Source: Cytidiella melzeri (Eukaryota; Basidiomycota; Agaricomycetes; Polyporales; Irpicaceae). Taken from it: a stretch of 38,706 nucleotides of DNA. The position numbers were made by a program, and so were the translations under genes. Under the pieces are notes generated by a model that saw only the letters and a list, made by a program, of their open reading frames with translations, searched no databases and had not been told where the DNA came from. The stretch spans positions 1-38,706 of the forward strand of contig JABYQR010000409.1 of assembly GCA_022592445.1 (NCBI GenBank), read 5' to 3'. Positions 23,367 to 34,006 of the stretch are shown here, one piece after another. Within the stretch, counting starts at the first letter, position 1. Each line of letters starts with the position of its first letter.

Positions 23367-26300
23367 CTACCATTTTCCTGATCCACCCCATCCGCCAGAT
23401 TCCTGCGCAATAGGCCTTGACGACCGTGACGGATGCCCGGGAGTCTGATAGCCTGCGCCGTATGGTGTGACGCCTCCTAGACCAGACGAAGCTGAGCCGC
23501 CACCGTAAGGGTTTGGCGTTCGACTTGGTAACGTATTCCGCACGGACATACGCCCAGGTGTCTGGTGCGCAGATGCTCCAGGCCCGGGAGTACGCGCAGG
23601 TGTACGTCCGCCGTAGGGAGTTTTTCCTCCGATACCACCAGCACCACCCCCTGTCTGTGACTCGTGTAGATGCCTGCGGCAGAGTGAGATGAGCAGTCAT
23701 AAAAACAACATAATAGGTAAGATTCACGTACCGAACCTTGAAGGCATCACACAACTCTGGTACGCCTGCTGCTGGCGTATCGAAGAGATAATACGCCTCA
23801 GGAGTTACACGTACAAACTGCAATGTTCGCAATAAGCGCAGGCGCAGCGCATAGAAAATTGATTATACACATACCCATGTGTTCACCGTCGAGTTCTTAT
23901 TGGCCAAGAAACATAGAGAAAAGTGGCCTGGTCGCCGCCTGCTCAGTGAGAAGCCATAAGCACTCTTCGAGGGATTGGCTGCGACGAAGTTCTTTAGGAA
24001 TAAAACTGGAGACACATGCAAGTCAGCTGCTATGTTACAATTGGAGATTGATCGTCAAATGCTCACACAGTTCCTCCTCGTTGCCAGGCTTGAACTTCTC
24101 GTGCATCATAAGCTCTTCAACCTTCCTGTTCATGGCCTGGACGTGATTGACAATCAACTCATCCAGATCTGAATATTGATGCGTAGAATCGACAATAAGC
24201 CTGGTGCCAACCGTCTGACCGGTAGGATCCGCATCCGCATCTACAACATCGATGTGCTGATACAGCCCGTCTTCCACTTTCCACGTAACCGCGAGATGGT
24301 TCGGTCCTTTCGACGATGGCCTGATAACGACGTCGCCTCGCTGCTGGTTTTGGAGATACGTCTCCGCCTGATGAGTATTAAAGTTGTGGAAGTTCGGGTG
24401 CTTGATCACACGCCTCGACTTGTCCACCTCTGCTCGTTTCTTTCGAGCCTGCATCTCAGCATCCCTGTCGTGTTGAGCATAGTTCCATGCAGGGTCGGGC
24501 TTCACCCTACGGAACTGGCTGTCGCCGGCTTCGAGTTCACTGGATCGGGCCGATAGTTCAACAGTGAACATGTTGGTCAGTGGGTCCGACTTGATTTCTA
24601 TGATGACTGCCGACATGAACTGTCCCTTCTTCACGACCTTATCGGCGTCTTCACCACTGAACGTGAGATAGCCTTTAGGAATTGTGCCCTCGACGCCAGA
24701 GTCAAGACGCACAACTGCCGCGGCAGGCCTTATACGCGTGACAATAGCAGTGACGATAAGACCAACCTTCAAGGTTTTGGGTGTCTCGCCCGTCAACATC
24801 GTCAGCACGTCCCAATCGTCCGGTAAAAGGAATTTATCCCTGAGTTCCTCAAACGGATCCAGGAGCTCCGTCCTGATGACATTTAAAGTGTACCTCTTTC
24901 TGTCTTGATTAGTCTCGTACATGTTGACGGCGAAATCATCGAGGTTCAAGTCTTGAAGCAACTTTTGCTTGTCGGGCTTGCTGAGAAGTGTGGATACGAC
25001 ATATGACGGGTGCTCGCCATGGTGATCTTCTTCATCCATGTCTTGAGCATCGGCGGCCATTTTCCGAGCTAGCTCATAGTCCTCTGGGTGAACTCGCGTG
25101 CTATCGAGAAGATCAGGAGAGTCCGAATCTTCGTTGTGGCGATTCTTCGAAGGTTTCGCAAAGTTGGACTCCTGTGTGATTTTGAGGAACCCGGCGGCGT
25201 TAAGGAATATCTTCGTAGTGAGAAGCCCGTTGCGAATGAATTGGTCGCGATTCATGAGTGTCCCGCCCTGTGGAATTCCTTGGTTCGTACACGTACAGGT
25301 CATCACAAAGGTATGAATGGCCAACGTACCATAGCAGCAATTTTTTTGACTAAAACTTGAGCCTTGCGGGGTCCGAGGCCACATACAAACGGAAGGAGAT
25401 GCTGGTAATACGAGTCTGTGACCGCACGATTGATGTCCACTCCAACTTTGTTCGTGATATCCACTAGCACGCGTTCCAAACCAGTGAGAAGTTTCTCTTT
25501 GGGGATCTGAGTCACATTGACGTTAGATCTTGATGTTAGCAACTAGATAAAGCTTACAAGTTGCTGGAATTCCTCTGAAAGATCCTTATGGAAGTTAATC
25601 GCTGTGATGTCCGAGCCGAGTGCTGCATACTCGTTCAAGGGGCTCTGTACGTACCGCGCCAGTCCGACACAGTACTTGGCGATAGGGGTTAACGCGCTGA
25701 ACTCCTCTGCCGCACGCTTGCTGTTCTGGTACATCCTGGCAACCTCGTCGTAAACAAAGATAGTAGGGATATCGGGAAACTCGCGGTTCTCTGGAGGGAC
25801 CTGTGGGGCTCCCCAAGCATCAGCGCCGTCCCCGAATGCGGGATTAATGATCTCCTTGACGCGCCGCTGCAGCTTGTACGTAGCTACGCTGAATCCGCCG
25901 ATCACGATGACGTTCGGCTGCCGTCGCTTGAGGATATCCCTGAACTCGTCTTCGTTCTCTATGTCGGACAGATTGTCGATGCGAGTATGCTCACGCAAAC
26001 GACCAGCTTCATCCAAGAAGACGATGGCGATAGAATCCTTGTGAGGATCTCCCTTGCCCCATGACATGGCTAGGACTGAAGAGGTGTCACCTGGGCGTAG
26101 GTCTCCGCTAATGTACGGTGCCACATCTATGCGCTGCGACAGCAAATATTAGATTTGGTTGCCGATGAATACCGAAACAGCATACTGTGCGGAGTGTCTC
26201 AGCGCATTTCTTGCATAACGCATCTTCGGCCTCTTCTCGTATCCACTCGCGGGTCCACTTCGTAGCATTCGGCACCAAATGTTGCTGAAGAGTCTCTTGA

Positions 26301-28632
26301 ACGACCCTCAGCCTCTCTTCGTTCCAAGCCCTCGCCGTGTCGCTATAACTGTCTGAAGCGAAAGCATCGTTCAGGCGTCGCTCAAACGCTCCCATGGCAT
26401 TTGGAGGAAGTGTGATTGAGACGGTGACTAGATGTTGCGCCTCTGCTTCCAAAATATAGAGAAATTGGTCAGAGTGAAGCATATCCGTCGCTCGTTTCTC
26501 GTGCAAGTACTTGAAGTTCTATAAAACGTGCTGAGATTAGCTGTAAACGAATAGATATGTCACAGGATTGACGTACGAAGTACTTATGATGCTCATCGAT
26601 CTTCGAAATGCCCCGTTCAGTGGGTAAAACGGAGACCAATGCTTCTGACTTGAAAAGGTTGCGCATCTCCTGTCGCAGCAGAGGATCCTTTCCGAGCTCA
26701 GTGGCCAGAATCATTCGCGCCCGTCGTAAAAGCTCTTCTGGCGAATGAGCCTTAGTGGGGTCGGGATCCGCGAAAGTGTCAGCGTATGCTTGCGGGCTAA
26801 GGTCATGCTCCTGGAGGAAGTGCGTTGTACTTGAAGACATGAAGTTTAGTACAACCTCGTGAGGCTGAATACCGAAGCCCTATTGAATTGCATGTAAGCA
26901 TGGGAATGAGCTTTCCTAATCATGAGATGACCCCACCTGCGCCAGTTTAGAGAGTACACTCTTCTTGGCGACCTCGTACGCCGACACTCTGCTCGGCATC
27001 TTTCGCTGCTTTGTCTCCTGCTGATCCTCGTCATCGTGGAATGCCATGTCAAATTTGTTCTTCTTGTCGTCACGATACTTCATGCTCAGCCATTCCGTGG
27101 CATCCGCAACCATCTCCACCGTTTCGACCTTTTTTCGTATCTCGTTTTCATAATATTCGTCCGAAGCCCCCAATCGAGTATAGAGCGAGTCTAAGGCCTT
27201 CCGACGATCCACCAGAGATCGATACTTTTGGCCCACAGAATAAACACGCCACAAGTCTTCTAGTGAGAGTAGCTCGACTTTCGTCTTGAGGTCGGCCGGA
27301 TTGAAGTACGTAATATAGTCTCTCTTGTGAGTCCAAATATACGGGACTTCGTATTCCTGGATGAAGATGAAGCGAAGGGCATACGTGATAGCCTGAACGA
27401 GGTCAGGCAGGAAAGTATGGTATAAACCATCAGGTCGGAAGAAATCTCTCTCCTTGTCTGGCGACACGCGTGTGATAACCCAAGACGCGGCATCATCCAA
27501 GTCGTTCTCAGTGAGTTCTACTTGCAGCGATATAGTCGAGGACTGGGAGAGAGAGGAATTCGCCAGTTGCATACGTTCTGGTATGTCAGAGCCACGTATG
27601 TGATCATCGTCTTCTGTAAGCATGCGAGCTTTGATTTCTGAAGGTTCAAAGACCTATGCGTACAATCAGCTTCTCGCTGCCTCCATAAGTGATGTCCACT
27701 CACGTCCTGATACTTCATCTCTGCCTTTGGGGAATCGTCTTCAATGGGAGCTTCCTCATCGTCGCCTAACGCCCAATCGTATTCGTGGCCGTCACCGAAA
27801 ACCTCGTAAATCTCATCCCATGCACTGAAAGGTGTAAGTTCACTCGTTTGGCAGAGTAGCGCGGATAGTGTAAACATACTTTGCGTCAATCCCTGATAAT
27901 TCAGGTCGAGAGCCCATTGCCTTTCTCCTCTCCTTTTCTAGGCGCCTTCTTTCTCGCCTTCGCTCTTCCCGTTCCTCCTCGTCCATACCAACCCCTTGCT
28001 CGTCCTCGTCCTCATCATCAATAAAGTTATCCAAGTCGTCCATGTCCGCATCCTCCTCGTCCTCCCGTCCTCCGCCTCTGTCGTCGTCCCAGATGTTTTG
28101 AATATCTTGCACTTTCGGCATTTCAAGGTCATCGTTATCCAAGTCATCGTCGGAGGACTCTACCACGGCCTTTCGCTTCCCAGAAGAGCGAGCAGAGGGG
28201 GAGCCAGGCGCACGCCGTAAACGAGTCAGCCGGTGTTTGAATGAAGCGCCTGTATTTTCTTCAAGCAAATCCAAGTCATCTTCCTCCAGGGCTTCTTCCT
28301 CTTCACGCTCTGAACAAAGCCCATGTGAGAGGCAGTCACAGGAAGCCCATGTAACAATACGCACCTCGCCTGTGGCGCCTTCGCTTTTTCCGCCTCCGTT
28401 TCTTTTCTTCCTCGTCGTCGTCCTCTTCCTCTTCGTCCTCGTCCACAATGAACCCTTCTCTAATGCGCCTCTCCTCCTCTTCATCCTCTTCAGGTTCCTC
28501 TGAACTGTCGTCCGATACTCCTGCAGCCCCACCTACTCCTTCCCCTTCCTCCTCTCCACCAGAGCCCTGCATAGGATCATCCTCGTCCACAGGAAGTGAG
28601 TTTACAACAGGGTCTGCCACAGGGGAAGACAT
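23367..28632 (-). CDS. SPT6: Transcription elongation factor and histone chaperone Spt6
   Basis: Spt6 travels with RNA polymerase II, reassembles nucleosomes and binds the polymerase linker through tandem SH2 domains. Twelve exons: 28632-28365, 28309-27880, 27824-27704, 27653-26937, 26879-26577, 26518-26186, 26133-25558, 25506-25330, 25267-24067, 24005-23875, 23817-23732 and 23673-23367 (4650 nt, 1549 aa). The first 230 residues are very acidic with basic patches. The core follows: [18 protein letters not shown], helix-turn-helix, a YqgF-like region (SWGKGD...[10 protein letters not shown]), the helix-hairpin-helix in [10 protein letters not shown] near residue 960, an S1 domain at about 1143-1215, and tandem SH2 ([21 protein letters not shown]) from about 1275. 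The C terminus is a Gly/Thr/Pro-rich tail with TPYGG and RTP repeats. The donor at 24066 (GTGAGC) was fixed by frame. Confidence 0.98.
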
Positions 28633-28655
28633 TGTGGTCCAAGACGAAGAGGTGT

Positions 28656-28747
28656 GTCACAGGCAGTTTATGCGCGTCCCGCAAACGGAAAGTGTCACTA
28701 AAACGTCACATATCTGTCACGCACCGTCACTTTTGTTTGCTCGTCAC
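28656..28747. promoter_or_regulatory. Six GTCAC motifs, four helically phased, in the SPT6/deaminase promoter
   Basis: GTCAC occurs at 28656, 28694, 28705, 28716, 28726 and 28743, all in the same orientation, inside a 210-bp space between two divergent starts. The central four are 11, 11 and 10 bp apart, close to one DNA turn, so they lie on one face of the helix. The pattern suggests cooperative binding of one factor. Which factor is unknown; CGTCAC is half of a CRE-type site. Confidence 0.6.
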
Positions 28748-28842
28748 AGTAATGCCCCAGCGTCTTTATCCAGTCCATGAAGGTGATTGCACACTACTTT
28801 ATAGGAAGATATACAGTACCTAATGTTAGTGCCTAGACAGAA

Positions 28843-29370
28843 ATGAGCTCCGTGCAAAGCTCAGATCTCCACATCGAGATGCTTCAACTTGCGTTGGAGG
28901 AGGCTCAAAAATGCACTCCTTCCCCTACCGCTTTCTGCGTGGGGGCAGTCATTACCGTCAACGCTCATACATTGCTTAAACCTCTCGTTCTTGCTACCGG
29001 CTATTCCAGGGAACTAGAAGGGAACACGCACGCAGAGGCAAACGCCTTAGCCAAAGTCAGAGCATATTCAGAGGAAGAACTAAGGCAGCTCATCCCAAAT
29101 CTGCCTGAAAATACAACCGTGGACAGTATCCTCTCTCAGGCAGATATCTACACTACGATGGAACCTTGCTCCATCAGGACTTCTGGCCTTTCCCCCTGCG
29201 CAAACGCGATTATTGCAGCTCGCCTTCGAAGATGTTACATCGGCGTCGGTGAGCCTGACGATTTTGTGACCTGCGAAGGTGCGCAACGTCTAAAGAATGC
29301 GGGGATTGAGGTGATCTGGATCAAGGGTCTGGAAGACAAGTGTCTGGAGGTGGCCAGAGCAGGACATTGA
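28843..29370 (+). CDS. Zinc-dependent deaminase of RibD/Rib2 type (riboflavin pathway)
   Basis: This single-exon gene encodes 175 aa with the cytidine-deaminase fold. Zinc ligands and catalytic Glu are visible: NTHAEAN (His63, Glu65) and EPCSIRTSGLSPC (Cys109, Cys119). The long spacing between the two cysteines (nine residues) matches the RibD/Rib2 group that deaminates the ribosylated pyrimidine intermediate of riboflavin synthesis, rather than cytidine or tRNA deaminases, which usually have PCxxC. The phrase ATGYSRELEGNTHAE is also typical of the fungal Rib2 deaminase domain. Unlike yeast Rib2, no pseudouridine synthase domain is attached. Start codon 28843 is the first ATG after the divergent promoter. 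A broader nucleoside deaminase role cannot be excluded. Confidence 0.85.
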   Translation: MSSVQSSDLHIEMLQLALEEAQKCTPSPTAFCVGAVITVNAHTLLKPLVLATGYSRELEGNTHAEANALAKVRAYSEEELRQLIPNLPENTTVDSILSQADIYTTMEPCSIRTSGLSPCANAIIAARLRRCYIGVGEPDDFVTCEGAQRLKNAGIEVIWIKGLEDKCLEVARAGH

Positions 29371-30680
29371 GGCTCGTTGCCAAACTCCTCTTACTGTAAA
29401 AGTTATATGTGGGCTGACTTGGACAGTCTCATGGTATCCAATCACACATTTGTGGGAGGGGTAGACAAGACTTCTGAATTCATGGCAGCAACGCAACAGT
29501 TTACAGCGTCCGATATGTTCGCTCGTGTGTTATGACTCGCACTGCGCGGCGCAGGCGCAATAGTAGTAGCACTTACCGTTCTCGTTTCCTTTCGCCTGTA
29601 CTATTACTACTTCCTTTCCGCAACATTCTCCGCAGTCCCGCAGTATATGTCCAGTAGTATATAAAGGTTTGCCCCTGATACTAGTGTTGTAAAAGCAGGA
29701 TTTGGTAGCACGCACGGGAAGGGGGCTCGAAAGGGATGAACACAATGTTATTCTGTAGCTACGAAAATACAATAATATTATATTATAATGTACTGTAGCG
29801 CTGCTGTGCAGCTACACCCGATACCACAGCCATTGCACTTAAAAACTGTCAGAGGGAGGTAGTTACATGCAGCCAAATGGCTGTCATTAACAAAACATTT
29901 CAAGCGCCAAGAGATCTGTCAAGGATGTGACCCGGTCGGGGTACTGGATTGGGACAGGAGATAGAGAGGGGCACTCAACGATCGAGTGACTTAGTACTTA
30001 TTGCAGATGCAACATTTGTATTCAGCATTGAATCCTACCCTCGTACCTCCATCTCGTGCACCCGTCCGAACCTCGTCTTTGACAGGTTATGAGCCCCGCG
30101 CTCTCTGCCGCGATAATCCTTTGATCTCTACAACTATCCTTTGATCTACAAGATCTTGATCTCTAAACTCTACCTTTGCACGAACAACTACGAGTTCGAC
30201 CAAACCCCTATCTCTGTACTTTCCATATCCCTTCGCCACAATCTCGACATCCTCTCAACGGACACCAACGTACACGGTTGTGTGACAATACGTTTGACAC
30301 CGCATCATCAGCGCAATGCGCTTTCCCGCGCCACAAAGCCCAAATGCCATCTACTGTCGACTGCCGATGTCCTCTTAATCGCACGACATCCCCCTCGACA
30401 ACCCTCTACGATTCCACTTTGTTAAGAAGAAGATGGCGAGGAGAAAGATCGATACCAGGGGGATAAGCCGGGACGAGCAGAGACGGACATGCACGACGGA
30501 TACAGGGGTGACGGGAGAGATGTCAGACTGGTACAAGGGTTATCAGGATGTGTCACAGAGCTAAGTACCCAGTCAAATTGGATTATGATGTACCCTGACT
30601 ACTGTACATCCTAGAAATGTCATAGGTACTACTGTGGACTTGTGGACCAATCAGGAGGTTACATTGGCCAAAACTGTACT
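29371..30680. other. Intergenic region, about 1.3 kb, no gene seen
   Basis: No supported gene. Short open frames exist, but none shows family features. A small repeat (TCCTTTGATCT twice, near 30115 and 30136) is the only internal structure I noticed before the hairpin array. Confidence 0.5.
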
Positions 30681-31021
30681 TGCCCTGGTGGGGCAGACTC
30701 GGATTGAGTCGCAAATAGATGTGCAAGCCTCGGTGAGGCTGACCCCGGTGGGGTTGTTGTGCCCCGTTAGGGCTGGAGCCTCTGGTGAGGTCGTTGTGCC
30801 CCGTTAGGGCTGTAGCCTCGGTGAGGCTGACTCCGTATGAGTCGTCGTGCCCCGTGAGGGCTGGAACCTCCGGTGGAGTTGACCTCGGTGAGGTCGTTGT
30901 GCCCCGTTAGGGCTGGAGCCTCCGGTGAGGCTGATCTCAGTGAGATCATTGTGCCCCGTTAGGGCTGGAGCCTCGGTGAGGCTGGCCCTGGAAGGGTCTT
31001 TGTGCTGACTCCGGTGAGGCT
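30681..31021. repeat. Tandem array of covarying mini-hairpins
   Basis: The array is a degenerate tandem repeat of about 51 bp, each unit made of three small palindromes in fixed order. Palindrome A is AGCCTC-GGT-GAGGCT (30726-30740, 30814-30828, 30969-30983, and a variant loop at 30917-30932). Palindrome C is GCCC-CGTTA-GGGC (30761, 30798, 30901, 30953; TGA loop at 30849). Palindrome B, between them, changes from unit to unit but keeps both arms complementary: GACTC/GAGTC (30696 and 30829), GACCCC/GGGGTT (30741), GACCTC/GAGGTC (30881), GATCTC/GAGATC (30933) and GGCCCT/AGGGTC (30984). One unit (30777-30792) is a fusion of A and B arms, pointing to deletion by recombination. No continuous reading frame crosses the array. 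I know of no family name for it. Confidence 0.85.
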
Positions 31022-31087
31022 GCACACATCTTTCTGGCCGCAACTCAACCTCCGACGAAGCATTATCGAGGACTACTCGCAGGTCAC

Positions 31088-31098
31088 GGGGGGGGGGG
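31088..31098 (+). repeat. Poly-G run of 11
   Basis: Eleven consecutive G residues lie between the hairpin array and the membrane-protein pseudogene. Such runs are length-unstable and prone to sequencing error. Confidence 0.8.
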
Positions 31099-31107
31099 CG
31101 CTAGATA

Positions 31108-32244
31108 GTGACCCAAAGCACGCTTACTACCGCCACCAACAGCGACAACTATGTCCTCCACGCTTCGCTCACTCGCAAAGCACACCCGCTCACTCTCCCA
31201 CACTATAATCCCCAAGTCTGCGAATCGCTCGTTCCATTCGCCATTTGCGGTCCTCTCCTCTTTCTCCCTCTCCGTCTACCACTTGCGCTCATCATGCGTG
31301 CCAACACGCTCACCCGTAATCCATTGAGGACAGTCTCCATCGTCGCCTCCTTATCCAGTGCCGTCGTCAACGTCCTCTGTGCCGTCAGGGTGATCACCTC
31401 CGGTAGGTCCCTCAAGTGGGACTTTGACTCTGAAGGAGATGCCCTTGACCTCGATGCAGTCAAGCTCGTTTGGTTTCTGCTCGCAATTTACTTTGCCGCA
31501 GCAGCGACCGCGTCCACCATTGGTTTTATCGGTGATGCAAAGAGATAGCTCAACTATGTTCGCTTCTTCCGAGACTAATTCATCATCGACTTGGCTTCCG
31601 TGTTTCTCCATGCCATAATATTGAGCTATACAGCGTTCAGCTCTTCGACGCTACAAGCTGGCGTATGCGAAGAACTTGTCAGGCAGCCAGACCTCATGCG
31701 CGATATGGCCGAATCTGGGCTGAACTTGGAGAATTGCGAGTACTGGTTCGGGCGTGCGGCCGTTGCGATTTTGGGCGAGATGCTCGTTTTCGCCGTAGTT
31801 CGGACTCATTTTGTCATCGCACTATCAAAGTACTACGCGCAGTTCCGACAAGATGGAAACTACGATGCAATTCATTCAGGCGGCATCAGCTCCAAGAATG
31901 AACATGGTTTCCAGAGAATCTATCTTCTCCCAACACCGACATCTGCCACATTCCCTCCTATAGACGTCAACCATCAGAACAGTGACAATCCCAGTGCAAT
32001 CGACTATTGCCACGATGACCCGGAGACCGAGACTATTATGGTGTATGCGCCAGTGCCCCTGACGCGTCTGTCACTCGAAGACGCAAGAGAGCTACATGCG
32101 ACAAAGGCGTTAGTCCTGTGCCGCCGCCGTCACCACGGAGCCACCGCCATCACCGACACCATTCGCATACGCACGCACACTCTGGCGCAAAGCATCACAA
32201 ACGCCGGTGTGAGAGTATTTCGACGGTTGCAAGCGTGCCGTTGA
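31108..32244 (+). pseudogene. Four-TM protein gene with two in-frame stops
   Basis: One reading frame codes for a membrane protein over its whole length except for TAG at 31546-31548 and TAA at 31576-31578. Upstream are two hydrophobic spans (VSIVASLSSAVVNVLCAV; KLVWFLLAIYFAAAATAST). Between the two stops the frame reads LNYVRFFRD, and after them FIIDLASVFLHAIILSY (third span), CEELVRQPDLMRDMAESGL, then WFGRAAVAILGEMLVFAVV (fourth span). A polar tail with RIYLLPTPTSATF and VYAPVPLTRLSLEDARELHAT completes it. The frame is identical on both sides of each stop, so point mutations explain the breaks. I found no intron that removes both stops without deleting the third span. The tail motifs recall an uncharacterised Agaricomycete membrane-protein family. 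The 5' end is uncertain: ATG 31152 in another frame also opens a plausible N terminus. Confidence 0.65.
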
Positions 32245-32656
32245 GACACTAAGTCACGCTTCAAACTAAGAACTACCTTAAAGACAACACCACCAACCAT
32301 GAAGTGGCAATAGAAGTGTAAAGGTGTGGAAGCGCGGAAGTGTTAAAGTAAATGCGAGGTGGCCTAAGAGTCCTAGTTTTACCTGTGCTAAAAGAGCGAC
32401 AAGGTTTTTGTGATATAGTTTTATATGAAGGGAGCTAGACGGGCAACTACCACGCGTATCGCGGGTAAAAGGGGCAAGTCGGCGCGGTGAAAGCGAAGGA
32501 GTTATAGCGCGGCTCCAAGAGAGCGCGCGTGAAAGGTCGCGGCTCGTAGGAAAACGGCGCGCGGAGGGACGCAGAAGATAAACGTAGACGCAATATGAAT
32601 CTCAAACACAAAACGCGGTCGCTGGTGAAGATGAAGTGGTCGCTGTAAAACGCGGG
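32245..32656. other. Transition into retroelement leader, no gene seen
   Basis: No gene is supported. Composition changes from ordinary intergenic DNA to the CG- and GCG-rich sequence of the retroelement block somewhere near 32440. No target-site duplication was found. Confidence 0.4.
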
Positions 32657-32750
32657 CGCAGTGAAAGTGAACGCAGTAAGCTCGACGCAGTGAAGATGAA
32701 ACGCAACGCAGTAACGCAGTAAAATAACGCAGTTAAAAAGCAAACGCAGT
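32657..32750. repeat. Cluster of CGCAGT words in the retroelement leader
   Basis: CGCAGT occurs seven times in 94 bp (32657, 32672, 32686, 32707, 32715, 32728, 32745) and again at about 32825, 33035, 33095, 33375 and 33489. On the presumed transcribed (minus) strand the word is ACTGCG. The cluster lies downstream of the LTR-like segment in the position of an untranslated leader or gag region. Confidence 0.7.
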
Positions 32751-32831
32751 ATAACGAAACCGAAAGGAAGTGTGAGAGAAAGATAAGCTAATGGCGCGCG
32801 AGTCGCAGCGGAAGGCTATGTGAGATCGCAG

Positions 32832-33359
32832 TCAAGTGGACTCGACAGACTGCGCGCGGGGGCGGTAGTGTAGAACGACACCTCCCGAACGGCGATGCGT
32901 ATTACAGGCAAATGCGTGGCCAACGACGACGTTGGCTGAGCTGGTAAGATTGAACTGTACTAGTTCGCACTCGTGCTCCTCGCCTTCAAAGTCTGGAGAT
33001 AGCCAGCAATCTGGGTGCGGTGCGTGCGGGCGATCGCAGTCGAGCGGGACGAAAGGTCCTGAACGCAGGGGAACTGGATGGTCGCTCTGAGTATCGCAGT
33101 AAGAGCAGTTTTCAAGCGAGTCCGCGACGGAGGCGACGGACGACGCTGGCGAGGGTGATTTAGGAGTTGATCTCGCAGGGGAGACCGTAGGCGCTGCTGA
33201 GGGTTCTGGCGGCGGCGTGGGCGCGGGGATGATGGGGTAACGGCGTAGAACCTCGCGCGGGCGCGGGCGGTAAGGGCAGCGACCGTCGGGCAGGTGGGGA
33301 ACAGTTGGACAGCAGCGGCAGACTCGAGTCGGGTTGTCGTTGGTAAATGCCGCGGACAT
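32832..33359 (-). CDS. Cys/Pro-rich open frame downstream of the LTR, unknown function
   Basis: This uninterrupted frame of 175 codons starts at the first ATG after a TATA box (33507-33516) on the same strand. The product begins MSAAFTNDN and contains CRCCPTVPHLPDGRCPY, a long Pro/Ser/Ala-rich stretch, then CSYCDTQSDH and DCWLSPDFEGEEHECELVQF. Paired cysteines could bind zinc. Its place just after an LTR-like segment suggests a gag-related or accessory product of the Ty3/gypsy element, but I see no capsid hallmark or CCHC knuckle. It may also be a non-coding leader that happens to be open, since the region is GC-rich. Confidence 0.4.
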   Translation of the reverse strand: MSAAFTNDNPTRVCRCCPTVPHLPDGRCPYRPRPREVLRRYPIIPAPTPPPEPSAAPTVSPARSTPKSPSPASSVASVADSLENCSYCDTQSDHPVPLRSGPFVPLDCDRPHAPHPDCWLSPDFEGEEHECELVQFNLTSSANVVVGHAFACNTHRRSGGVVLHYRPRAQSVEST

Positions 33360-33506
33360 AAACGTGGGAAAGGTCGCAGTGAGACAACGCAGAAGAAACT
33401 ACAGCTATGGGCGCGAAGAGACTCCCTCGACGCGAACGCAAAGCGTAAAGTGTACTCTGGAAACTGGGGTGGGGATTGATTGTTTCTACGCAGTACAAGC
33501 AACACC

Positions 33507-33516
33507 TTTTTATATA
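33507..33516 (-). promoter_or_regulatory. TATA box of the retroelement LTR
   Basis: TATATAAAAA on the minus strand sits about 150 bp upstream of the ATG at 33359, with no competing ATG in frame. This is a plausible core promoter. Confidence 0.5.
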
Positions 33517-33948
33517 CCCTGAAGACCCTCTCCTAAACCTTTCCTTCTATGTCCTAAACCCAAACGCGAGAGCGAGGAAACGGGGTGGCAGAATACTTCC
33601 GTCTGCGGAGGCAAAATGTCCAGCGAGTCGACGCCCGGCGGGACACAGCGTTGGTCGACGCGGCGTAGCGGCGCGCGCCCTTGCGCTGCAGGAGCGCCAA
33701 CCGCCGCGAGCAGGTGATGAGGCGCCGTCCAGGAGTTGCACAGCGTGGCGTGATAGGAGTCTTCCTGAAACGGGGTTCGCGCGTCAAGTTTCTTCTACCG
33801 TTGGTCCGACCCGTGTCCGAAACGCTTGGTGGCTGGCCGGCCCATGCTCCGATGCAAAAAGGGGCGTGTCTGTGTGTCAGAGTTCGGTGCGATTCCTCGG
33901 CCTCGGATGTTTCCGGCGTATTGCTCCTTGTCAAGTCCTCGGATCCTC

Positions 33949-34006
33949 GGCGGACTCCTCGTGACCCCGACCCCGGCGAACTCCTCGTGCTCTCGGCGAA
34001 CTCCTC
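33949..34006. repeat. Three tandem GGCGAACTCCTCG-type repeats inside the LTR
   Basis: GGCGGACTCCTCGTG (33949), GGCGAACTCCTCGTG (33976) and GGCGAACTCCTCGCG (33996) follow each other at 20-27 bp spacing. Such short direct repeats are common in the U3 part of LTRs and may act as enhancer units. Confidence 0.6.

Noticed and set aside
29530..29772. Cys-rich 80-codon open frame on the minus strand
   Set aside because: No signal peptide, no family motif, and no splice context. The DNA looks like ordinary intergenic sequence.
30681..31021. CRISPR-like repeat array
   Set aside because: Units are palindromes without unique spacers of constant length, and the host is a eukaryote.
32447..32743. 98-codon frame in the CGCAGT-rich leader
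   Set aside because: Its composition reflects the repeated ACTGCG word; no start context or motif supports translation.
33530..33565. Telomere-like CCTAAACC words
   Set aside because: Only two imperfect copies, about 25 bp apart, inside an LTR-like segment; no tandem array.
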